Below are positions 1-8,248 of a DNA stretch of 22,838 nucleotides, piece by piece. The stretch spans positions 1 through 22,838 of the forward strand of contig JBBIIL010000047.1 of NCBI GenBank assembly GCA_037446495.1, read 5' to 3'. Origin of the DNA: CAIXZV01 sp037446495. Lineage in GTDB: Bacteria > Chloroflexota > Limnocylindria > Limnocylindrales > CSP1-4. A program made the position numbers and the translations under genes. The notes beneath the pieces are model-generated. The model saw nothing but the letters and a program-made list of their open reading frames with translations, ran no database searches and was not told the DNA's origin. Position 1 is the stretch's first letter. Every line of letters begins with the position of its first letter.

Positions 1-1809
1 CGCTTTCACTACGACGTCGTTCTTTTCAGGAGCGGCCCGCTTTACGAGGCCGCGCCCGCCCCGGTCAGCCCGGCCGACCCGACCGTGGCCCCAGTCGCGG
101 GCGGCCTCGAGGGCCCCGCCCCCGCCGCGTCAACCGCGACGGCCGCGCCGGCTGTGCGGGTCGGTCCGCTCGGCCCCGCGGACGAGACCGTGCCGTCGGC
201 CCCGGGCGGGGCGAACCCGGGTCGCCCTCGGCTCTGGCGCCGGCTCGTGCGGCCCGTGATCGCCACGGCTGTCGTTCTGGTCGCCACGGTGGTGCTCCGC
301 GGCAGCGGGACCCTCGTCGCCAACATCGGCACCTTCGAGGCAATGGGCTTCGACCCCGACCGCGCGCGCCTGCTGACGGACCTCGTCGGGGCTGCGATCG
401 CTGTGGCCGCAGCGGTACTGGTCACCGGGTCGGTCCGCTGGTCGGCGCTGGCCGGCACGGCGGCGGGCCTTGCGCTGTTCGCCCACACCTTCTACGACGA
501 GACGCGCGCTGCCTTGGCGTCAAGCGGACCGGCCGGCGTCTTCGACCCCACCGGGTGGCTGCTCTCCATCCTGACCCTCGTCGTCGCGTTCGCGGTCGTC
601 GCCTGGGCGTCGGCCGCGCTGGTCGCGGTCGTCAGGTCTGCCCTCTTGTCAGCCGCGAGCGACCTAGCCGCCTTCGTCCGTTCCGACCGGACGGCCGGGC
701 GGCTCGGGCGCGCGCTGGCGCTGGTGCTGGCGGTGACGCTGCTCGCCCTCGCACTGCCGACCTTCGGCGACATGGTGAACTACAGCCCCGACGCCCACAT
801 GCGCGGCGGACACGCGCTCGGTCCTGGCCTGGCCCAGGCGGCGGGCGGCACGCTGCCGGGCGGAGGGGCCACGGCTGCGGTCAGAACGCCGGGCCCGGGC
901 GCCGCGGGCACGTCCGCCGGGTCGGCCCCAGGCGGCAGCGCGCGTTGGCCGAGCACCTCGAGGTCCGGCCCCGCACCGTGGGCTGCGTGGATTCCGAGCG
1001 GGCAGGGCCAGCTGACCAGCGCCACGATCCCAGGCCCGTGGACTGCGGGCCAGAACCCCCTCGCGACGCTCGACGTCTACCTCCCGCCGGGCTACGGGTC
1101 GTCGAGCCGCGCGTATCCCGTGATCTACGCCGTCCCGTGGGCGGCCCACGAGTGGACGGCCGGTGCCAACCTCACCTCGATGCTCGACACCCTGATCACG
1201 TCAGGTGCGTTCCCGGCGTCGATCGTCGTGTTCGTCTCGGAGAAGGGCGGCCCGTACTGGACCAGTGAGTGCGCGAACTCCTACGACGGGCGCGAGTGGT
1301 ACGAGACCTACCTGACCACGACGGTCATCGCCTACATCGACACCACCTACCGCACGATCCAGACTGCGGCCGCGCGATCCCTGCTCGGCTTCTCGGCCGG
1401 GGGCTTCTGCGCGGCCATGCTCGCGCTCCGCCACCCGGACCTGTTCTCGACCGAGATCTCGATCAGCGGCTACTACCAGGCCGGCGTCGTGAGCAACCAG
1501 ACGCCGAACGCCTACCGCCCCTTCGGGGGCAGGCGCGCGCTCGAGGCGGCCTACTCGCCGATCGGGCTCGCCGGCACGCTGGCGCCAACCGCGAAGGCGT
1601 CGCTCCAACTGGTCCTCGAGGGAGACCCCACCGACCCGTTCTACGGCGCCCAGTACACCGCGATGGTGGCCGCCGCGGAGTCGGCAGGCCTGAACGTGTC
1701 TGCCAACCGGGCCCCCTCCGGGCACTCCTGGCAGACCGTCCGCGCCATGCTCCCGCAATTGCTCGGCGCCCTCGCCGACCACCAAGCCGCCCTGGGGGTG
1801 TTCTCGTGA
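1..1809 (+). CDS. Membrane-anchored esterase D / Ag85-like alpha/beta hydrolase (5' end outside window)
   Basis: The reading frame is open from the first base, so the true start probably lies upstream; the only start-like codon near the edge is GTG at 85 (574 aa from there, used for numbering). After a Pro/Ala-rich stretch come several hydrophobic segments (about residues 50-245), then a Gly/Ala/Ser-rich linker and, from about residue 310, a hydrolase domain of the putative-esterase family (esterase D / mycolyltransferase type). The nucleophile elbow GFSAGG places the catalytic Ser at about 437. SGHSW near the C-terminus supplies the His (about 547), and D514 or D517 (EGDPTD) is a candidate acid. 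The catalytic domain would sit outside the membrane. Its stop overlaps the GTG start of the lipid aminoacyltransferase gene by 4 bases, so the two are probably co-translated. It may hydrolyse an acyl or aminoacyl ester in the envelope; the substrate is unknown. Confidence 0.8.
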   Translation, partial: RFHYDVVLFRSGPLYEAAPAPVSPADPTVAPVAGGLEGPAPAASTATAAPAVRVGPLGPADETVPSAPGGANPGRPRLWRRLVRPVIATAVVLVATVVLRGSGTLVANIGTFEAMGFDPDRARLLTDLVGAAIAVAAAVLVTGSVRWSALAGTAAGLALFAHTFYDETRAALASSGPAGVFDPTGWLLSILTLVVAFAVVAWASAALVAVVRSALLSAASDLAAFVRSDRTAGRLGRALALVLAVTLLALALPTFGDMVNYSPDAHMRGGHALGPGLAQAAGGTLPGGGATAAVRTPGPGAAGTSAGSAPGGSARWPSTSRSGPAPWAAWIPSGQGQLTSATIPGPWTAGQNPLATLDVYLPPGYGSSSRAYPVIYAVPWAAHEWTAGANLTSMLDTLITSGAFPASIVVFVSEKGGPYWTSECANSYDGREWYETYLTTTVIAYIDTTYRTIQTAAARSLLGFSAGGFCAAMLALRHPDLFSTEISISGYYQAGVVSNQTPNAYRPFGGRRALEAAYSPIGLAGTLAPTAKASLQLVLEGDPTDPFYGAQYTAMVAAAESAGLNVSANRAPSGHSWQTVRAMLPQLLGALADHQAALGVFS

Positions 1810-3494
1810 CCGCGCAGTCCACCTCCTCGCTGGTCATCCCGCTCCAGGGTCGCCGCTGGGCGACGCTGACAACCGCCGTCGCCCTCCTGCCGGCGGCCGT
1901 GCTCCTGCTGTGCTCGGTGTCGTCGGACCTCGTCGCGGCGCTCGGCGGCGATCCCCTCGGGATCTGGCAGGTGCTGCCGGCCGGGCCGGTCGTCGGCGAC
2001 TGGGTCGGCGCCGAGGTGTCCAGCACGGCCTTCCTGCTGGTCGCCATGGCGCTGCTCCGTCGGAAGCAGGCTGGCTTCTGGATGGCACTCTCCATCCTGG
2101 CCGGCGGCGTGGTCGTCCAAGGCCTCGCGCTGGGCCATCCAGCCGCCGCCGCGACGGCCGTCCTGACGGGCGCCGTCCTCGTCCTGACCCGCGACCGATA
2201 CCAGGCGGGAACCGGGCGCCGGCAGACCCTCCTCGCCGCGGGCCTGCTCGCTAGCGCAGTCGTGGCGACGGCCGTCGGGGCGGTGGCCATCGTGAATGGC
2301 GTGGATGCCGCGGCCACCGCTGTCGGCGCGGTCGGCTCCCTGCTGGACCTGGCGACCCCGAGCGCCGTGCCCGGCCTCGCCGCGATCGGCCTGCTGCTGG
2401 GGATCGCCCGGCTGGGATACATCCTCGCGAGCATGCTCGCCCTTGACCCGCGCCACGACAGCCGGCCAGTCGAGGTGGTCGCCGCGGCGCGGCGGACCCT
2501 CCGCAGCGTGGGCTCGGGTTCCCTGTTCCCGTACCAGCTGGCGCCCGAGTGCACACCCTGGGCCGACGCCGCCGGAACCGCCGCGCTCGCCGCTGCCCCG
2601 GTCGGGCGGGTTGCCGTCGCGCTCGGAGACCCGGCCGGCGACCCGGGCGCGGCCCTCGGGCTCCTGGACGCTTGGGCCGACGAGTGCCGGCGATCAGACA
2701 TCGTGCCCGTGGTCTACCAGGCATCACCCGCCGTCGCGTCCTGGCTCCGCAGGCTGGGCTGGCTGTCGGTGTGCGTGGGACGCGAGGCCATCGTGGACCC
2801 GACCATGTTCGACCTGCAGTCGTCAAGGGTGGCAAACCTCCGACACACCGTGACCCGCTCGCGCAAGGGCGGCATCACCACGGTCTGGTCCCCGACGGGC
2901 CTGGCTGGGCTGGAGCCGCGCGTGGCGGCCGGCCTGGTCCGCCTCGACGCCGAGTGGCGTCGGAGGGCCGGGCCCCGGCTGGGCTTCACCGTGGGTCAGT
3001 TCGATCCCGAGGATCGCACCGGCACAGGGGTCGCCGTCGCGCTCGACGGGGCCGGCGATCCCGTCGCCTTCGTCGTGCTGCGGCCCACCGGAAGCGACGG
3101 CGGCTGGATGCTCGACGTCATGCGGCGCGCCCGCAACTCGGTGCCCGGCGCGCTCGAGGCGAGTCTCGTCGCCGCCGTGCAGGCGCTCGGTGGGGCGGGC
3201 GTCCGCCGCCTGTCGCTCGGCCTGGCCCCGCTCGCCGGGCTGAACCCTGCGTCAGACAACCTTGCCGAGCGTCTCCTCGCGCGGGGCGCCCCGCTCGTGA
3301 AGCCGGCCTACAACCATGAGGGCCTGGCGTTCTTCAAGAACAAGTTCGGCCCGGAGTGGGAGTCCCGCTACCTGGTCGTACCCGGGCCGACGACGCTCGC
3401 CATCGCCGTGACCGCCCTGCTGCGGCTCCACCTCGGCGGCGCCTGGCCGAAGGTCGTCCGGGCCCTCACCGCGGGGCTGCTGCCGGCTCGCTGA
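1806..3494 (+). CDS. DUF2156 / MprF-type phosphatidylglycerol aminoacyltransferase
   Basis: Start GTG at 1806 is chosen because it overlaps the preceding stop (GTGA); the product is 562 aa. The N-terminal 230 or so residues are strongly hydrophobic, with about six predicted membrane spans. A soluble C-terminal domain carries hallmarks of the aminoacyl-phosphatidylglycerol synthase C-terminal domain: SRVANLRHTVTRSRKGG (from about residue 340), LGFTVGQFD, and YNHEGLAFFKNKFGPEWE followed by RYLV (FFKNKF at 509-514). In MprF and LysX this domain transfers an amino acid from aminoacyl-tRNA to the head group of phosphatidylglycerol at the cytoplasmic face, lowering the negative surface charge. The lysyl-tRNA synthetase fusion of mycobacterial LysX is absent. 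The amino acid used cannot be told from sequence. The gene ends 29 bases into the convergent glycosyltransferase gene. Confidence 0.85.
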   Translation: MTAQSTSSLVIPLQGRRWATLTTAVALLPAAVLLLCSVSSDLVAALGGDPLGIWQVLPAGPVVGDWVGAEVSSTAFLLVAMALLRRKQAGFWMALSILAGGVVVQGLALGHPAAAATAVLTGAVLVLTRDRYQAGTGRRQTLLAAGLLASAVVATAVGAVAIVNGVDAAATAVGAVGSLLDLATPSAVPGLAAIGLLLGIARLGYILASMLALDPRHDSRPVEVVAAARRTLRSVGSGSLFPYQLAPECTPWADAAGTAALAAAPVGRVAVALGDPAGDPGAALGLLDAWADECRRSDIVPVVYQASPAVASWLRRLGWLSVCVGREAIVDPTMFDLQSSRVANLRHTVTRSRKGGITTVWSPTGLAGLEPRVAAGLVRLDAEWRRRAGPRLGFTVGQFDPEDRTGTGVAVALDGAGDPVAFVVLRPTGSDGGWMLDVMRRARNSVPGALEASLVAAVQALGGAGVRRLSLGLAPLAGLNPASDNLAERLLARGAPLVKPAYNHEGLAFFKNKFGPEWESRYLVVPGPTTLAIAVTALLRLHLGGAWPKVVRALTAGLLPAR

Positions 3495-5067
3495 CGACCG
3501 CCGCCACACCGGCACCCGTCGCCGACCTCGTCTCGCCGGCGGCCCGGACCACCGAGAAGGGCGTGCCGAAGTCTGCCGCCGAAGCGTGCGGCGTCTTGAC
3601 GAACGCAGGCCTGCCGGGTCGAAGCGCCACCCGCACCCATGCCGGCGGGAGCACCAGCGGCCACAGGGCCTCGAACGCGACCAGCCCGAGCGCGTGTCCG
3701 GCGTCCGTCGCCGCAGTCTTGGCTCGGGCGCCCGCGGCCTGCGGCGGCCACGACGCGCCGAGCCGCCGCCGAGCGCGCCCCGCTGACGACTGGGGCGCGG
3801 GTCGGCGCCCCTCAGAGGCGGGCGAGGTGCGCCCGGCCTCGAGGCCCAGGACGAACGCGCCGAGTCCGTAGCCGGCCGCCAGGAGCGCGAGGGTCCGCCC
3901 TGCCGCCGCCCGCGCAGCGGCGTCGCGGCGGAGCGCCCGGGCGGCGAGGCCGGCCGCCGCCCACGGAGCCAGCGACTGCGACGCGGACAGGGCCACCTCA
4001 ACGCGCCGCCGCGGCGGGACGCCGGCGCCGACCAGGGCCGGCAGCACGAGCCGAAGGTCGCGTCGGACAGCGCCCTCCGCCCAGCGCAAGCGCTGCGCGA
4101 GGAGCGGCTGCATCCCCAGGACCGGCTGCTCCCACACGTCGAGCCCGGGCTGGCGCGCGGCCCCCACACCCAAGGCCAGGTAGGAGCGGGATGACAGCTC
4201 GAGATCCTCGCACAGGGCATCAACGGGCCAGCCACCCAGCGCCTCGAGCGCCTCCGCCCGCAGGACCATGCCGTCGCCACGCAGCTCAGCGGCCCCGCCG
4301 ATGGCCAGGCGGGCACGGGCGAGGACGTCGTCCAGCAGCTGTTCGCGGTCCTGAGCGTCGGCGAGGAAGCGCGGCCAGCGACCCGGGAACGCCCTGGGGG
4401 TGGGTCGCAGCATCCGCCGCCGCGCCTGGGTCACCGGTGAGCGCAGCGCGGCCAGGCGGACATGATCGAGGAAGTCCGGCGCGATCCGGGCGTCGGCGTC
4501 GAGCACCACGGCCAGCCCCGACAGGGACGGCGGCACGGCGGCGAGGGCTGCGCCCTTCGAGCCGCTTGCCACGTGGAGCGGGAGCACGCGCGCGACGTCG
4601 GCCAGGCCCGTGGCGCGGATGGCGTCCGTCGCCAGCGCGCCGGTGCCGTCCCGCGAGGCGTCATCGATCACCACGATCTGGAGCGGACCGCGTCGAGCCG
4701 CAGCGAGGTCGGCGATGAGCCGGGCGATCACGGGGGCCTCGTCGCGGGCTGGGACGAGGATCGTGACTGGCTGGGCTCCGGGCTCGTCCTCGCCGCCGTG
4801 ATGGCCCGTTGGGCGGCCAGGGCGGCCTTCGCAAACCGAGGCGGCCGGGTCAGCCCTCGACCAGTAGGCCAGGGCCGCGGCGACCAGCGGGATTGCCGCA
4901 GCGGCGGTGCGCACCAGGACGGCCGGGCGCGGTCCCCCCAGCCGGTAGCCCGCCACGACGGCCATGGCTGGCAGGGCCACGGCAGCGCGCCGGACGGCGG
5001 CGGGGCTCGGCGCGGACCGCATCGCGCTGACGCCCCGATCCGAGGCTGGGGCGATCAGGCGCGGCAT
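3466..5067 (-). CDS. Membrane family-2 glycosyltransferase
   Basis: 533 aa from ATG at 5067. The frame stays open further upstream but that part looks non-coding, and a -10-like element lies exactly 6 bases before this ATG. Hydrophobic segments at about 27-42 and 49-69 precede a GT2 domain starting VTILVPARDE (101). Family residues are present: DD at 135-136, the DAD metal-binding motif at 190-192, the catalytic-base ED at 287-288 (LCEDLELS) and QRLRW at 325-329, the Q(Q/R)xRW motif of processive or polysaccharide-type GT2 enzymes. Two more hydrophobic stretches lie near the C-terminus. It probably uses a nucleotide sugar at the cytoplasmic membrane to make a glycolipid or exopolysaccharide; the acceptor is unknown. 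It converges on, and overlaps by 29 bases, the lipid aminoacyltransferase, and is divergent from transketolase across 172 bases. Confidence 0.85.
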   Translation of the reverse strand: MPRLIAPASDRGVSAMRSAPSPAAVRRAAVALPAMAVVAGYRLGGPRPAVLVRTAAAAIPLVAAALAYWSRADPAASVCEGRPGRPTGHHGGEDEPGAQPVTILVPARDEAPVIARLIADLAAARRGPLQIVVIDDASRDGTGALATDAIRATGLADVARVLPLHVASGSKGAALAAVPPSLSGLAVVLDADARIAPDFLDHVRLAALRSPVTQARRRMLRPTPRAFPGRWPRFLADAQDREQLLDDVLARARLAIGGAAELRGDGMVLRAEALEALGGWPVDALCEDLELSSRSYLALGVGAARQPGLDVWEQPVLGMQPLLAQRLRWAEGAVRRDLRLVLPALVGAGVPPRRRVEVALSASQSLAPWAAAGLAARALRRDAAARAAAGRTLALLAAGYGLGAFVLGLEAGRTSPASEGRRPAPQSSAGRARRRLGASWPPQAAGARAKTAATDAGHALGLVAFEALWPLVLPPAWVRVALRPGRPAFVKTPHASAADFGTPFSVVRAAGETRSATGAGVAAVVSEPAAAPR

Positions 5068-5073
5068 CGCGCG

Positions 5074-5079
5074 AGGATA
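5074..5079 (-). promoter_or_regulatory. -10 element (TATCCT) for leaderless glycosyltransferase mRNA
   Basis: Read on the minus strand, TATCCT is followed by exactly six bases and then the ATG at 5067. This spacing puts transcription start at or next to the A of ATG, as in leaderless genes of Actinomycetota and Deinococcota. No Shine-Dalgarno sequence or clear -35 is visible. Confidence 0.4.
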
Positions 5080-5176
5080 GCGCCACCCGGAGCCGTCGGG
5101 CGGACCCGTCGGGCGGAGGTGCGGGATGCGGCTCCGAAGCCGGGAGCCGATCCCGAAGCCCGACACGCCAGCGCGG

Positions 5177-5182
5177 TACGAT
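5177..5182 (+). promoter_or_regulatory. Possible -10 element (TACGAT) upstream of transketolase
   Basis: TACGAT matches the TANNNT -10 pattern and lies 57 bases before the transketolase ATG, in the 172-base divergent intergenic region. No convincing -35 is seen 16-18 bases upstream, so this is tentative. Confidence 0.25.
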
Positions 5183-5229
5183 GGGCGTCCCGGCGACAAC
5201 CGCCGCGCCGGCCCTCCCTGACGCCCACC

Positions 5230-5233
5230 GGAG
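5230..5233 (+). promoter_or_regulatory. Ribosome binding site of transketolase
   Basis: GGAG, six bases before the ATG at 5240. It supports that start and contrasts with the leaderless arrangement of the divergent gene. Confidence 0.6.
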
Positions 5234-5239
5234 AACGCC

Positions 5240-7171
5240 ATGACCCTGCCGGACGCCCGCCTCGAGCGGCTCGCCGTCGACACGATCCGAACGCTGTCCA
5301 TCGACGGCGTCCAGCAGGCGAACTCGGGGCATCCCGGCGCCCCCATGGGCGCGGCCGCGATGGCCTTCGCCCTCTGGACCCGGCACCTGCGCCATGCCCC
5401 GACGCATCCCGACTGGCCGGACCGCGACCGCTTCGTCCTCTCGGCCGGCCACGCGTCGATGCTCCTCTACTCGCTGCTCCACCTCACCGGCTACTCGGTC
5501 ACGCTCGACGACCTCAAGGCCTTCCGCCAGTGGGGCTCCATCACGCCCGGCCACCCCGAGTACGGCGTCACGTCGGGCGTCGAGGCCACAACCGGCCCGC
5601 TCGGGCAGGGGCTGAGCAACGCGGTGGGCATGGCGATCGCCGAGCGCAGGCTCGCGGCCGAGTTCAACAAGGCCGGCCACGACGTCGTGGACCACCACAC
5701 CTACGTGATCTGCTCGGACGGGGATCTCCAGGAGGGACTCAGCGCAGAGGCGTCCTCGCTGGCCGGGCACCTGCGTCTGGGCAAGCTCGTCGCGCTCTAT
5801 GACGACAACCACATCCAGCTCGACGGCCCGACAGCCCTGGCGTTCACGGAGGACGTCCTCGGCCGGTTCGACGCCTACGGCTGGCACACCCAGCGCGTCG
5901 AGGACGGGAACGACGTCGCGGCGATCAGCGCCGCGATCGAGACAGCCAAGGCCGATCCCCGCCCCTCGATCATCGCGGTCCACACGCACATCGGCTTCGG
6001 CAGCCCCAACAAGCAGGACAGCCAGAAGAGCCACGGCGCGCCGCTCGGCCCCGACGAGGTCCGCCTCACCAAGGAGGCGTACGGCTGGGACCCGGACAAG
6101 ACGTTCTACGTCCCGGAGGAGGCCCAGACGCTGTTCCGCGCCGCCGTGGGCGAGGGCGAGGCGCGCGTCGCCGCGTGGAATGCGAAGCTCGACGCCTACG
6201 CCGCCGAGTACCCCGCCGAGGCCGCCGAGCTCCGCCGCCGGATCTCCGGGCGCCTGCCCGCGGGCTGGGACGCCACGCTGCCGGTCTGGGAGACGGGCTC
6301 CGAGGTCGCCACCCGCAACGCGAGCCAGGACGCCATCCAGGCGCTGGCCGCCACGCTGCCCGAGCTGTTCGGCGGCTCGGCGGACCTGTCCGAGTCCAAC
6401 CTGACCGACGTCAAGGCCAACGGCCACGACCACTTCGAGGCCGACAGCCCCGGGCGCAACCTCCGCTTCGGCGTTCGCGAGCACGCGATGGGCGCCATCG
6501 CCAACGGCCTCGCCTACCATGGCGGGTTCCTGCCCTACGTGGCCACGTTCCTCACCTTCAGCGACTACATGCGTGGGGCGGTGCGCCTGGCCGCGCTCTC
6601 CGGCCTGCACGTGACGTACGTGTGGACGCACGATTCGATCGGCCTCGGCGAGGACGGACCCACGCACCAGCCCGTCGAGCACTACGCGGCGCTTCGCGCG
6701 ATCCCGAACCTGTGGTTCGTCCGGCCGGGCGACGGCAACGAGGCNNNNNNNNNNNNNNNNNNNNNNNNNNNNNNNNNNNNNNNNNNNNNNNNNNNNNNNN
6801 NNNNNNNNNNNNNNNNNNNNNNNNNNNNNNNNNNNNNNNNNNNNCGCGTCGTGAGCCTCCCGTGCTGGGAGCGCTTCGACGCGCAGGACGCCGCCTACCG
6901 CGAGTCCGTCCTGCCGGCCGCCATGCGCAGGCGCGTGACCGTGGAGTCCGGCGTGTCGATGGGCTGGGAGCGCTACGCCGGGGACGAGGGCGCCGTCCTC
7001 GGCCTCGACCGGTTCGGCGCCAGCGCCCCCGCCGGCACCATCGCCAAGGCGTTCGGGTTCACCGCGGACAACGTGGCGACGATCGGCCGGGGGGTCGTGC
7101 GCGACGGGCTGCGCGGGCGCGTCGGCGTGAGCGGGCCGGTGGCCGGCGAGCCCGCCCACCACCACGGCTGA
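5240..7171 (+). CDS. tkt: Transketolase (interrupted by a 100-N assembly gap)
   Basis: Thiamine-diphosphate enzyme that moves two-carbon units between ketose and aldose phosphates in the non-oxidative pentose phosphate pathway. It starts at ATG 5240 after GGAG. Visible motifs are NSGHPGAPMG with H31, the TPP/Mg motif SDGDLQEG (159-166), DDNHIQLDG (188-196), HTHIGFGSPNKQ, and the pyrimidine-domain REHAMG with the cofactor-activating Glu at 414, then HDSIGLGEDGPTHQPVEH. The sequence breaks after FVRPGDGNE (residue 501) at N bases 6745-6844 and resumes with RVVSLPCWERF, the start of the C-terminal domain, ending in a short His-containing tail (AHHHG). From memory of E. coli TktA, about 75-80 residues separate these motifs, so the true gap is longer than the 34 codons the Ns represent. 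The reading frame across the gap is therefore nominal. It lies 50 bases upstream of rpiB. Confidence 0.95.
   Translation: MTLPDARLERLAVDTIRTLSIDGVQQANSGHPGAPMGAAAMAFALWTRHLRHAPTHPDWPDRDRFVLSAGHASMLLYSLLHLTGYSVTLDDLKAFRQWGSITPGHPEYGVTSGVEATTGPLGQGLSNAVGMAIAERRLAAEFNKAGHDVVDHHTYVICSDGDLQEGLSAEASSLAGHLRLGKLVALYDDNHIQLDGPTALAFTEDVLGRFDAYGWHTQRVEDGNDVAAISAAIETAKADPRPSIIAVHTHIGFGSPNKQDSQKSHGAPLGPDEVRLTKEAYGWDPDKTFYVPEEAQTLFRAAVGEGEARVAAWNAKLDAYAAEYPAEAAELRRRISGRLPAGWDATLPVWETGSEVATRNASQDAIQALAATLPELFGGSADLSESNLTDVKANGHDHFEADSPGRNLRFGVREHAMGAIANGLAYHGGFLPYVATFLTFSDYMRGAVRLAALSGLHVTYVWTHDSIGLGEDGPTHQPVEHYAALRAIPNLWFVRPGDGNEXXXXXXXXXXXXXXXXXXXXXXXXXXXXXXXXXXRVVSLPCWERFDAQDAAYRESVLPAAMRRRVTVESGVSMGWERYAGDEGAVLGLDRFGASAPAGTIAKAFGFTADNVATIGRGVVRDGLRGRVGVSGPVAGEPAHHHG
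6745..6844. other. Assembly gap (100 N) inside tkt
   Basis: Run of exactly 100 N, the usual placeholder for a scaffold gap of unknown length. Both flanks are transketolase and in the same frame. Confidence 0.98.
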
Positions 7172-7206
7172 GCCGGGGTCCGACAGGCAGCCGGGGACGG
7201 ACAAGC

Positions 7207-7212
7207 AGGAGG
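7207..7212 (+). promoter_or_regulatory. Ribosome binding site of rpiB
   Basis: Perfect AGGAGG, nine bases before the ATG at 7222, which fixes the start of rpiB. Confidence 0.75.
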
Positions 7213-7221
7213 ACCGCAACG

Positions 7222-7692
7222 ATGCGCGTCGTGTTCGCGGCCGACCACGCCGGGGCGGCGTTCAAGGCCGAGCTGATCGGGAAGCTGCGCGCCGCCACTG
7301 GCGACGCCCACGAGCTGATCGACCTCGGCGGCGACGGCTCCGACCCGCTCGACGACTACCCCGACTTCGCCCAGGCGCTGGGCCGCGCGATCCAGGACGG
7401 CCGCGGCCAGCGCGGGATCCTGATCTGCGGCTCGGGCGTCGGCGCCTCGATCGCCGCCAACAAGCTGCGCGGGATCCGGGCGGCCATCTGCCACGACACG
7501 TACTCGGCGCACCAGGGCGTGGAGCACGACGACATGAACGTGCTCACGATGGGCGCCCGGGTGATCGGCGCCGAGCCCGCGCTCGAGTGCTCGCTGGCGT
7601 TCCTGGGCGCCGTCTTCAGCGGCCAGGAACGGCACCAGCGACGCCTGGACAAGGTGCTCGCGATCGAGGCCGCCTCGATGGGCGGCGGCTAG
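7222..7692 (+). CDS. rpiB: Ribose-5-phosphate isomerase B
   Basis: 156 aa, typical RpiB/LacAB length, starting at ATG 7222 behind AGGAGG. It interconverts ribulose-5-phosphate and ribose-5-phosphate in the cytoplasm. The N-terminus MRVVFAADHAG has the family's Asp-His pair (D8, H9). ICGSGVGAS (C69 in the CGSGVG loop) is the active-site/phosphate motif, and the stretch CHDTYSAHQG, EHDDMNVLTMGARVIG matches the second conserved block. The Cys in the CGxG(V/I)G loop is the usual catalytic base in bacterial RpiB. It lies 50 bases after tkt and only 4 bases before the nucleotidyltransferase gene, so the three were probably transcribed together. Confidence 0.95.
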   Translation: MRVVFAADHAGAAFKAELIGKLRAATGDAHELIDLGGDGSDPLDDYPDFAQALGRAIQDGRGQRGILICGSGVGASIAANKLRGIRAAICHDTYSAHQGVEHDDMNVLTMGARVIGAEPALECSLAFLGAVFSGQERHQRRLDKVLAIEAASMGGG

Positions 7693-7696
7693 CCGC

Positions 7697-8248
7697 GTGG
7701 ACGCGCGCCGGGAGGTCATCGATCGGCTGGTCGCCGCGGGGATCCCCGCGTTCGTGACGGGTTCCGAGGCGATGGCCGTCCTGGGCTTGGGGTATCGCGC
7801 CACCAACGACATCGACCTAGTCCTCGACCTGGAGCCAGCCCAGTTCGACCGGGTGCTGCGTCCGGCCTTCGAGCCCGAGTACCTGGTGGCCGCACTCCTC
7901 CACGTCGGACGACGCTGGCTGAGCAGCGCGATCCGCAGCCGCGGTGAGGTCTACAAGGCCGACTTCGTCATCCGCGAGCCGGACGCGTGGGGCGCCGAGG
8001 CGATGGGGAGGGCATTCGAGGTGGACGACCCTGGGCTCGGCGCGGTGCGCGTCTCGACCGCCGAGGACCTGCTGCTCGCCAAGCTCGAGTTCGCGGACGG
8101 CGACCTCGACGGGCTGCACGGCCGCGACATCGGCCGCCTCCTCGCGGCGCGGTGGGAGCGGCTCGACCACGCGTACGTTCGGCGTCACGCGGCCGGGCTC
8201 GGCGTTGCGGACGTTCTTGCGGAGGCGCTGCGTCGTGCCGGGACCTGA
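7697..8248 (+). CDS. Nucleotidyltransferase-fold protein (AbiEii/MNT-like)
   Basis: 183 aa from GTG at 7697, four bases after the rpiB stop. The fold signature of the DNA polymerase beta-type nucleotidyltransferase superfamily is visible: G22-S23 (FVTGSEAM), then two metal-binding aspartates D38 and D40 in TNDIDLVLD, and a third acidic residue D89 in VYKADFVI. A later AEDLLLAKLEF segment is common in AbiEii-like or DUF6036-like proteins. Such proteins include toxins of type IV toxin-antitoxin systems that modify tRNA or proteins, but many members are uncharacterised. The next gene overlaps its end by 14 bases, forming a two-gene unit. The position inside a pentose-phosphate operon is odd. Function is unproven; the fold assignment is more secure than any toxin role. 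Confidence 0.75.
   Translation: MDARREVIDRLVAAGIPAFVTGSEAMAVLGLGYRATNDIDLVLDLEPAQFDRVLRPAFEPEYLVAALLHVGRRWLSSAIRSRGEVYKADFVIREPDAWGAEAMGRAFEVDDPGLGAVRVSTAEDLLLAKLEFADGDLDGLHGRDIGRLLAARWERLDHAYVRRHAAGLGVADVLAEALRRAGT
8221..8225 (+). promoter_or_regulatory. Internal ribosome binding site for the small partner gene
   Basis: GGAGG within the end of the nucleotidyltransferase gene, nine bases before the GTG at 8235. It decides the start of the overlapping small ORF and supports it as a real gene. Confidence 0.6.

Noticed and set aside
1463..2701. 412-aa minus-strand ORF opposite the lipid aminoacyltransferase
   Set aside because: Antisense to two well-supported overlapping genes; Arg/Ser/Pro-rich shadow composition and no recognisable domain.
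4462..5802. Long plus-strand ORF across the glycosyltransferase and tkt starts
   Set aside because: It is antisense to the glycosyltransferase and out of frame with tkt, with Arg/Gly-rich composition typical of high-GC shadow frames.
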